Origin: Whalleya microplaca | Taxonomy: Eukaryota; Ascomycota; Sordariomycetes; Xylariales; Xylariaceae | Assembly: GCA_022497155.1 (NCBI GenBank) | Contig: MU385718.1 | Location: forward strand, 310,001-374,000 | Reading direction: 5' to 3' | Length of the DNA: 64,000 nucleotides | Program-made: the position numbers and the translations under genes | Notes under the pieces: model-generated | Told to the model about the DNA's origin: nothing | The model's database searches: none | Seen by the model: the letters and a program-made list of their open reading frames with translations, nothing else | Part shown: piece by piece, positions 55,601 through 64,000 of the stretch | Layout: each line of letters begins with the position of its first letter | How positions within the stretch are numbered: the stretch's first letter is position 1

Positions 55601-57865
55601 TTGGTCACTGTGATTTTCGCCTACGATTGACTATATCGAGGCCTATACACTGAGTGATGGCAAGCTCAAGGCGTACAGACGCACTTATTAGATAATACTT
55701 CAAAAGAGTTCGTTACACGTTTCACGTTTGAATACAAAACCAAAAGGTCGTTCTGATAATATCCTTTGTGTTGAGATATAGGTACATACTAGCAGAGAAG
55801 AAGGCTGCTGAGAGGTCATGTCACTTGCGGAAAGCCCAGACAGGCAGTAACAAAGCCAAGCTTTTAATTCTACGTCTATTATATTAGATACACATAAATA
55901 TACTCTCAATTGCATGATTGCCGAACCTGCGTATTCATGCCTGTCTTCCCGGCAAGTCAGCGAATGATGTGTTGGACGTCGTACAAGGTATTTGCTTCTC
56001 AATCAACGAGACATTTAGGTGATAGTATCTATATATTCCTGTAACTGATGCTCAGACTGATTCATTCAGACGCTTCTAATGGTATCCATACTTCACCAAT
56101 TATTGTCTTACTGACTATCGTATTGGTATTGTCTCTTAATGATAGAGTACATAGATAGATTCGGTGCTTATTACACTCTTCATACTTGAGGTTCAGTGAG
56201 ACACTATTCGATCGTCTCTGGAATCTTATACTGTGGTTATGAAAGAATGATTGGAGATGTTAGGAAATTGATACTTGCTCGAAGCATGAAAGGGAGCAAT
56301 GTTATCAAGGATTGCTGACGAAAATATACTTGGTATTTACTATGACGGTATGGCCATTGTGAATATTTATTGAGATTCTTAGTTCAGATAGCAACTGTCT
56401 TAACCTACAATATCGTGCTATACAGTATCACCTTGCTGAACAATGCTTCGAAGGCTAAGAATTGAGGCGAAGCACAACAGGGCCTCTCATTGATACTGTC
56501 AGTTTCATCCCAGATATGCTCATGCCTGTGATTTCCCGATGAGCTCAGTAGTGACGCCATAAAGGTCTATGTGGTGAATCAATGAATGTAACTAAATTCA
56601 AATATGAGGTGAACACGACGTTACAGACATAGATGGTCATCATCGCAAGCATATAAAATCCATTGTTTGCCAGATACTTATCAATGTGCGGTCAACTGGG
56701 TTCACACGTTGGGACATTTAGTACATTGTCCGTGAGCAAACAAGCCTACATAGTCACTCACAAGAAGGGATGAAGGGTACGGGTTAGAATGTCCTCGCAT
56801 TTAGAACAATAGCTATAAATACAATTGAGTGAGTATAAACATTCATCTTTACAAGAAGTTTGCTTGCGCCCATGTGACAAGAGCTCGGTGACACCAATTA
56901 GGAAAATGTCTGATAGCATGTGATAATAGGCGGCATGATGATTCATAGGTATGACGAAGGAGCATGTGTTCCTGGATTTCCATTTAAAGATACTGAAGCT
57001 TTCATCTGAATTGTGTTGAGGCCTGCGAGGTTGACATTCAGGACTGGACATGTGACCACTACATCTAAGAAACTAGCGGAGGGTTTGGTCCGGATGGAGA
57101 TATCGTCATAAGAGTATGTGAATTGCGATTGGCTGGCGGATGGGCCAAATGCGTGGAAATCCAGGCGCGATGCTAATCGAGCTTGGCAGCACAAGAGAGC
57201 CAATTGGAATAATGGAATAGTGGGATGTTTCCTTCCTTCTGGTACACCGTTTTCATGGAGCAGCTGGGAGATTCGAGAAACATCATGAGCCACACTAGTT
57301 GGGTACTATCTTGCTATCGAAGCTTTAGCACCTGAAGGGTATGACAAGGCTGACTTCGATGATGAAGCTGAAGGGCGATCCAGGGCACATAGCATATATG
57401 TCCCAAGCATGAAAGAGGAATATCAGAATTGCAATGTGGCAAATTCAGCCAGTCATTATATATCTACATGTACTGTGGTGATGAGCTGTCACGGTTCTAG
57501 ACCACTCTCGAGATTATATGGTGCCCATCCCTTCACTTGAATAATTGGAGGGAGAAAGAATCGCTTCTCTGCGAAAGACGGAGGCGAGAGGCCATGCACG
57601 TGGGGTTCAATATAAGCACCTATTCGACAAGCTGACAGGGTGAGGTGGCATTCAAAGCAGCACAATTTCATTATTGGCAGCCAGAGTTCTTCATGCTCGG
57701 ACAACCGTCCCTTTCCCCGTGCCGGACCATACTATGTATGTTTGTATGTTTGAAATTGTTGCAGTATGTTATCCATGTGATATGTAGAAGTAGACTGACT
57801 ACCTTAAATATGTACCTTACCTAATAAGAGATGAGCATAGAGGCAGAGGGTTAAGCCACAAATTG

Positions 57866-57887
57866 AGGGGTTCGCAGCCCAGAGGGG
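57866..57887. promoter_or_regulatory. Two AGGGG stress-response-like pentamers
   Basis: AGGGG at 57866-57870 and 57883-57887, same orientation, about 740 bp upstream of TPS1. In fungi such STRE motifs recruit Msn2/4-type or related factors, and trehalose synthesis genes are known targets. A pentamer is expected by chance, so this is suggestive only. Confidence 0.25.
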
Positions 57888-58484
57888 TAAAGATGTGGCG
57901 CATATCAGCGAACTACACTCCACCATCAGCCGTTCCGATCCCTGATCAGGCCTGTTAGGTACCCGAGCACCCCGGCAGTGACCCCGCCAGATATACCAAT
58001 TACGTAGTTAGGTCATAAGCCTATCGCGGGCTGTCGGGCACTTGCCGGACAAAAGCTCCTAGTTACAGTCCAAAGCAGCAAAGTTGCATCTCAATCAATT
58101 GCATCTCATCAATTGCATCAAGAATCACAGCACTGGCTACATACCTCGAAACATATCACAGGTCACAGGTCACAGGAGGCCGGCAACGTATATCCTACCC
58201 TCCTCTTCGTGCCACCCTATCTTATGAGCCCGAAATAAACCATCTGTGTTGCCTCAACTGAACTATGTTCGTATATTCTCGCATATCGACCAAGCATTGA
58301 CACTTGACCACCATCTTCTCTTCCTGCCGCTTCACCCCCCATATCTACAGGCTCGCCCCGCGTGATCATCCTACCCATCTACGGATACGTCAATTATTGA
58401 CTGTGTCTGTGCGCCGGGTCTGGGCTTCGATAGAATAGGTATTTGCGATAGTGTAATCCTGTGTCATTGAAGTTTTCTGTAGGC

Positions 58485-58544
58485 CCTCCTCCTCCTCCCT
58501 CCTCCTCCTCCCTCCTCTTCCTCCCTCCTCTTCCTGTCTTACAG
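58485..58544 (+). promoter_or_regulatory. Pyrimidine-rich leader tract and possible 5'-UTR intron acceptor
   Basis: A CTC/CCT-repeat tract just upstream of TPS1 ends in CTGTCTTACAG. Such CT tracts mark fungal transcription starts; the ACAG end with an upstream GTATTT near 58438 also allows a leader intron. Confidence 0.4.
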
Positions 58545-58622
58545 CCCATCTTGTATGTATTAACATCGATTTACTGCCTCAGCACCCTCAACATTACCAT
58601 ATCCCGATTGATCCCACCAAAC

Positions 58623-60288
58623 ATGCCGAACACGAGCGATGAGACGGAGTCGTCCCCGACTAGAGATCGGAGACTTCTCCTGATCTCCAATCGCCTTCCC
58701 ATCACGATAAAACGCAAAGATGAGGGCAACTACAGCTTCTCCATGTCCTCTGGCGGCCTGGTAACCGGTCTGAGTGGCCTGAGCAAGACGACAAGCTTCC
58801 AATGGTACGGGTGGCCTGGCCTGGAAGTCCCCGAAGCCGAGATAGCGGGCGTGAAGCAGCAGCTGAAGGACCAGTACGGGGCGCACCCCATCTTTATTGA
58901 CGACGAACTCGCAGACAGACATTACAACGGCTTCTCTAGTAGGTTTATTCTACCAGGCTCAGGCTAGAGTCTAGCCTTGTGTAATTGCTGCTGACACCTT
59001 GTCTTTCGCAGACTCTATTCTTTGGCCCTTGTTCCACTACCACCCCGGTGAGATTACCTTCGACGAGAATGCCTGGGCCGCATATAAGGAGGTCAACATG
59101 CTGTTTGCCAAGTCGGTCTTCAAGGATGTACAGGATGGCGATATCATCTGGGTACACGACTACCACCTGATGCTCCTGCCCGAGATGCTGCGCAACGAGT
59201 TGGGCAACAAGAAGAACATCAAGATCGGGTTCTTCCTCCACACGCCATTCCCGAGCAGCGAGATCTACCGAATCCTCCCCGTACGAGAGGCGCTTCTGGA
59301 AGGCCTCCTGCAGTGCGATCTCATCGGCTTCCACACCTACGACTATGCCCGCCATTTCCTAAGCTCTTGTTCCCGAATTCTCGAGACGCCTACTACGCCG
59401 AACGGGATCGAGTACAAGGGCAGATTTGTCACAGTCGGGGCCTTCCCGATCGGCATAGATCCCGAGAAGTTCGTCGACGGCTTGAAGAAACCGAACGTGC
59501 AAGAGCGAATCGCGACGCTGTCCCGCAAGTTCGAAGGGGTGAAGCTGATTGTCGGTGTCGACCGCCTCGACTACATCAAGGGTGTCCCGCAGAAACTCCA
59601 CGCGCTCGAAGTATTCTTGACGGAGCATCCCGAATGGATTGGGAAGATTGTGCTGGTACAGGTGGCCGTGCCCTCAAGACAAGACGTCGAGGAGTACCAA
59701 AACCTGAGGGCCGTTGTCAACGAGCTCGTAGGAAGAATCAACGGAAAATTCGGCACCGTCGAATTCATGCCCATCCACTTCCTCCACCAGAGCGTCAACT
59801 TCGACGAGCTGTGCGCTCTATACGCGGTCTCGGACGTGTGCCTGGTCAGCTCGACGCGCGACGGGATGAACCTGGTGTCGTACGAGTACATCGCGACGCA
59901 GCAGAAGAACCACGGGGTGCTGATCCTGTCGGAGTTCACGGGGGCGGCGCAGTCGCTGAACGGCAGCCTGATCGTCAACCCGTGGAACACGGAGGAGCTC
60001 GCGAACGCGCTCCACGACGCCGTCACCATGTCGCCCGAGATGCGCGAGGCCAACTTCCGCAAGCTCGAGCGCTACGTCTTCAAGTACACCTCCGCCTGGT
60101 GGGGCCAGAGTTTCGTTACTGAGTTGACTAAGGTCAACTCCGCTAACACCCACGGCGTCGACAGCAAGGTGCCCCGCGACACCCGGCCCGCCATCTCGCA
60201 GGAGGTCGGGCGCGCGCTGTCTGGCGTCTTCGAGAATGTCAAGGCGGCCGCGAGCGCCGGGGCGCCGTTTGGGAGTATCGAGAAATGA
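58623..60288 (+). CDS. TPS1: Alpha,alpha-trehalose-phosphate synthase (UDP-forming)
   Basis: Exons 58623-58938 and 59012-60288 (73-bp intron, GTAGGT...TCGCAG, phase 1) give 1593 nt and 530 aa, normal for fungal TPS1. The GT20 signatures are all present: SNRLPIT and GGLVTGL in the N-terminal lobe (glucose-6-phosphate side), WVHDYHLMLLP, DRLDYIKG and DGMNLVSYE (UDP-glucose side). There is no phosphatase domain, so this is the stand-alone synthase. It makes trehalose-6-phosphate from UDP-glucose and glucose-6-phosphate in the cytosol, for stress protection and control of glycolysis. The ATG at 58623 is favoured because the longer in-frame upstream stretch is low-complexity leader. The C-terminal 50 residues are Ala/Ser-rich and variable, as in the family. 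Confidence 0.95.
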
Positions 60289-60941
60289 GACATCTCTACC
60301 TAGCTGCGGAATGAGTAATGAGTGCCGTGTCCGTGCTGGATCTGGGGCCAATGCATTGGGCCTGGTACGTGGCGCTTACGGCCCCTGGAGGTGGACTGGG
60401 CATGTATGACGACGGAGCGATGAATGATAAAATGCATTACGTGTGATTTGAAGGCGAAAACTACAGGGCTGGTGGTATATGTCGGCGGCTGGGCCTGGGA
60501 TTGCGGGCGATAGACATGTATTGTACTGGTTTTAGAGCCCATATAATCGCCTACTAGATAAATTCATTGCAATGCGGGTAATCAATTGAAGATAATTAAT
60601 GACACGTCTTTGAAATTGTCAGATATTAATGATGAACCCCTTTTGATGTGATGTGAGTCGGCTGGCTTCAGCTCAGCTGTGAACCCCTTTTCTGACCGGG
60701 CTAGCTAACTTCGTCTGAATAGTATTACAACCTCGATTCCATGTATAAGTCTATATGACCGAAACACAGGATGTAGACTGACTCGAGACCGGTGATGTAT
60801 TACACCAAAATATTATATGTGACAGATTATAACCTAACCGCGTATCTTCTAGCCGCCCACGATCGCACAACGCCCTCTCCTTTTCGAAACATACCCCTTT
60901 TTTCCCTCCACACTCAGAAACCTCACTACCTACCTAACCGC
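60289..60941. other. Intergenic, convergent 3' ends
   Basis: 3' flanks of TPS1 and the beta-lactamase-family gene. Nothing else is seen. Confidence 0.5.
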
Positions 60942-63116
60942 CTACCCCTCTCCAGGATCCTCAGGAGCAGCAGCAGCAGCCTCCTTCAAAAGCACCGTCC
61001 TCAGCGCCAACGGCTGCACGCTCACCACCGTCCCATCCGCATCGAGCGTGAACACGAACTGATCCAGCGGCATATCAGCGTACACAGCCGTGCTCTGGCC
61101 AACCCAGGTCCCGCAGTTCGTCGAGAACATCTTCCCGCGGCGGTCCGGGAGCGCGAGGTTCTCGACCACGGCCTTGAACGCCACCCGCCGCCCCCCGCCA
61201 TCGCTATCTACGGTGGTCTCGAGCCCCGTCGGGTACAGCCGGATGCTCGGCGCCGTCACGTTGTAGTTCAGCACGTACCGCACCGCCACCGGCACCATGT
61301 CCGTGCCGTTGCTGACCCAGCGCGCGACGCCGAGGCCGGGTTGGCCGTCTGCCGTCGTTAGCGTCATGCTGCTGTTCGTCCAGCTATCTCCCCCATCAGT
61401 CGAGGAGGCGTTATACACGCCCGCGAACGCCTCCCCCGCCTCCTCGCGCGCCGCGGTCTCGAGCGCGGGGACCAGGACCGCGCCGATGGTATCCGCGATG
61501 TCCCAGTTCGCGTTCCCGGGCCAGCCGCCGGCGAGCAGCGCCGTGATGCCGACGTCGTAGTCCGGGAGGAGCACGAGCAGCGACATGTACACGTTGATGC
61601 TGCCCGCCTTGCTGTACGCGTCGATCTGGCGGTTGCCGCCGCCCGTGGGGACTGCGATGCGCCGCACGCCCCACGGGTACCCGATCCCCTCCTGGATGTC
61701 GGCGGTTAGGGCGGCGGGCTTGAGCCAGCGGCGGGTTAGTGGGGCTGGTAGGAGCGTGTGTCGGAAGATGGAGCGCCCGAGGGTGGAGAGGTCGGAGGCG
61801 GTGGAGTACATGTTTCCGGTGCTGCGGTTTCATCAGCGCATATCTACCGGGGATTCAGGGGTTGGTTGAGGGGTCAGATTCGCGATGAGTGAGTGTGGTG
61901 GGTGATATACGCACGGGCTAGCCTCGCCCAGACTGCCGCCCCAGTAATTGTTGTCGAAGGCGTTGGGCGGGATGACGCCGAGCGCGTCGTCGGGCTTCGC
62001 GTAGAAGGTGCGCTCGAGGCCGAGCTTGTCGATGACGTCGGCCTGCAGCATCTGCGTGAAGTTCTTCTGCGTGATGGCCTCGAGCGCGTACGCCAGGATC
62101 TGGTACCCGGCGTTCGAGTAGCCCGGGGTCTGCGAGGGCGCGAACGAAGGGGGTACGTTGGCGAGGCCCGTGAAGAATTCTGTGGTTTTTGTTAAGCAAA
62201 AAGTTTTCTTGAGTCTTACTCATCATCCTCTGTGAGGTCTTTCTTGGGGTGCTCGCGTGTCTTCTTTGGAGGTGGGTGGGTGATGATGACTTACGATCTC
62301 GATTACACTGCCTCAGCTCGCCGCACACCGGCACCATATCCACCGGCGCCGGCGGGAAACCCTGGGCCTGCAGCACCGTCTGGTTGTTCTCCTGCGTCAA
62401 CTCGCCCTCCAGCGCATCTGCTAGCTCCAAAAAAGCACACTCAGCCCAGCCCTGGGATGTCCTCAGCGTTCTTCCACAGAGAGAGAACGACCATCTAACA
62501 TCAAAACGAACACATGAGCAAAAAAAAAAAAAAAAAAAAACAATAAAATGCACTCACAATCGCGCACGATACCCCCCATGTGGCTAGCGAGATCGCCAAG
62601 CGTGACCGCATCCCAGTCGACGTTGAGGATCGGATCATACTGGGCCTTACCCGCAAGCAGCTCGAGCTCAGGGACCCAGCGGGTGACGGGGGTATTCCAG
62701 TAGGCATCGCCCGCCTCGGCCAGAAACGTCATGATGGTGAAGATCTTCGTCAGACTGCCCAAACGATACACGGAGTCTCCGTCGACGGACTTGACGCCGG
62801 GGGTCGTCGACGAAAGCAGCACCGTCGCGGTGTGGTAGTGCTCCCACAGCGGGTCGTCCGAGCCCGCGGCCCCCGAGAACACCTGGATCGACCACGAGGT
62901 GCCGTTGGGGTTGAGGCTCGGGTCGGCGGCGCGCGCGGCAAACGTCGCCGTCAGGTTCGTCAGCGCCGTCTGCACGGCCTCGGACGCCGCCAGGCGCTGC
63001 GGCTTCGGGAACACGGGCCCGGGGTAGGGGCAGATCGGTATACCGTCGACGACGGTCTGCGTCGCTAGGAGCAGAAACGCGATAATAGGAAAGTGGAGGA
63101 GGGAAGGAATCGTCAT
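60942..63116 (-). CDS. Secreted serine beta-lactamase/transpeptidase-fold hydrolase
   Basis: The model has four exons: 63116-62558, 62417-62295, 62179-61915 and 61821-60942 (1827 nt, 608 aa). Introns of 140, 115 and 93 bp have GTGAGT, GTAAGT and GTGCGT donors; intron 1 contains a 21-nt T run (coding-strand sense). A signal peptide (MTIPSLLHFPIIAFLLLATQ) is followed by a class C-like beta-lactamase domain with SLTK (S121, K124), YSN (248-250) and KAG (387-389), i.e. all three active-site motifs. An extra C-terminal beta-rich region (about 400-608) resembles the accessory domain of fungal LACTB-like esterases. Despite the fold, fungal members act as esterases or peptidases on natural products rather than antibiotics; the substrate is unknown. 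Several N-glycosylation sites support secretion. Confidence 0.87.
62520..62540. repeat. Poly-A/T homopolymer inside an intron
   Basis: A run of A on the plus strand (T in the sense of the gene) within intron 1 of the beta-lactamase-family gene. It is prone to length error. Confidence 0.8.
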
Positions 63117-64000
63117 CTTGCGAGTTACCTACCTACCTGCGTGCGGTAGAGACGGCCCTCGATTGCGAACGAGCGAATGCAGAAAACAGGAAAAAAAAAT
63201 GGAGGAGGCCAGGGATCGCGGACAGCACAGCGCGAAGAGCATCGCTCAAAAGGGCACGCCCACATGCAGCTCCTGCGTCGTATATATAAAGGCCCCCCAT
63301 CAACACGCGACGCGGGACGACGACCTTGTTCCTGCTTCCCTACGAGCGAACAACCGGGTCATTGGCGGAGGATCACAATAGGCATGGTGGCGTCTGTCAA
63401 AAAGGGGTAGGACACGTGAAAACGACCGAATCGTCTACGGAGGCCCTGACGATGATGCATGCAGGGGCGACATGGAGACGCATTTTCGTGTGGCGTTCCA
63501 GGAAATGAGAGGTTGCGCCGCGGCGCGATGGGAGCGTGATGATGCCATGTCTGCTTTCCGGCTGAATGCAGCGTGCGATCATTTGCGAAATTAGACCAAG
63601 GAACCGCCGTTCCGGGTAGCATTGGTACGTGATCCCGGACCGTGGGCACGTATGCAATGGGCTGCCATTTTCCCTGCTTTCGCGTGGGTATTCATGGAAT
63701 TGGAGTTCGATCAACGGTGCGGTGGTACATGGGTTGCAGTGTTTATTACCTCGGGCGGGCTGAATGATTCGGCATCTCAACCCTATTAATAATAGACAGT
63801 TAGTCGTGACGGTTGCTGGAACTTCATTTGGGATATACATGCCGCAAATGAAATATGACCTTGGTTGGGATGGGGCATTTGGTGAGGTAGATGGGATATA
63901 CTGTATCGTGTATATACAATGTCGAAGACAGCTTCCTGGATGGAATAGCAATATATATGCAGTCAGTTATGTGAGCCGCAACGTGCCATGCAGGTGCCAT
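63117..64000. other. Intergenic, upstream of the beta-lactamase-family gene
   Basis: Promoter-side sequence. Two overlapping open frames on each strand carry no recognisable signal. Confidence 0.5.

Larger units (their letters stand above)
52686..58622. other. Large gene-poor interval
   Basis: Nearly 6 kb with no complete gene. Coding-like patches occur at about 54607-54930 on the plus strand and at 56943-57309 and 57489-57704 on the minus strand, but I cannot join them into a model. Short tandem repeats lie at about 58090-58125 (CAATTGCATCTCAT) and 58155-58180 (TCACAGG). Confidence 0.45.

Noticed and set aside
1..64000. CRISPR arrays, bacterial operons, rRNA genes
   Set aside because: No such structures were seen; spliceosomal introns throughout show a eukaryotic nuclear region.

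Overview
The window looks like nuclear DNA of a filamentous ascomycete (Pezizomycotina). Introns are short (about 46-165 bp) with GTRNGT donors and CTAAC/CTRAY-type branch sites, and the gene families are fungal: a DUF3433 membrane protein, a Kre9/Knh1-like wall protein, an HSPA12-type Hsp70, TPS1 and a tyrosinase. There is also a very AT-rich block of degenerate LTR retrotransposons with C-to-T and G-to-A decay, the signature of repeat-induced point mutation (RIP). I cannot name the species. All gene models are read from sequence and splice signals only; there is no RNA evidence.

Layout. 1-6890 is the AT-rich block: four LTR copies and two short internal regions of a non-autonomous element, then unassigned AT-rich DNA. 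At about 6890 composition switches to ordinary sequence. 7.0-11.2 kb is gene-poor, with one gene fragment. 11.2-23.9 kb carries a four-exon polytopic membrane protein, a secreted GH5 glycoside hydrolase, an ETHE1-like metallo-beta-lactamase-fold protein, a Kre9/Knh1-like type I membrane protein, a secreted L-asparaginase and an HSPA12-like Hsp70. 24.0-33.5 kb has a MITE-like repeat, two unknown proteins, an RBR-type ubiquitin ligase, a secreted beta-propeller (BNR/Asp-box) protein and a short-chain dehydrogenase. 35.2-38.9 kb is a large DUF3433 gene interrupted by one in-frame TGA. A solo LTR (39.1 kb), a decayed cupin-like gene (40.6 kb), a small secreted cysteine-rich protein split over four exons (41.1-41.9 kb), a cytochrome P450 (43.8-45.4 kb) and an unknown Ser/Asp-rich protein (46.6-47.4 kb) follow. 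47.4-58.6 kb is nearly empty apart from a secreted tyrosinase at 51.4-52.7 kb. The window closes with convergent TPS1 (trehalose-6-phosphate synthase) and a secreted beta-lactamase-family serine hydrolase.

There is no coherent metabolic cluster: the genes are a mix of secreted or wall enzymes (GH5, asparaginase, tyrosinase, beta-lactamase-like, BNR propeller, cysteine-rich protein) and housekeeping or stress functions (TPS1, persulfide dioxygenase-like, Hsp70-like, RBR ligase). The points most worth following up are the single stop in the DUF3433 gene, two GC-AG introns, a 14-nt micro-exon that builds RING2 of the RBR protein, the hidden cysteine-rich secreted protein, and the nested LTR arrangement.
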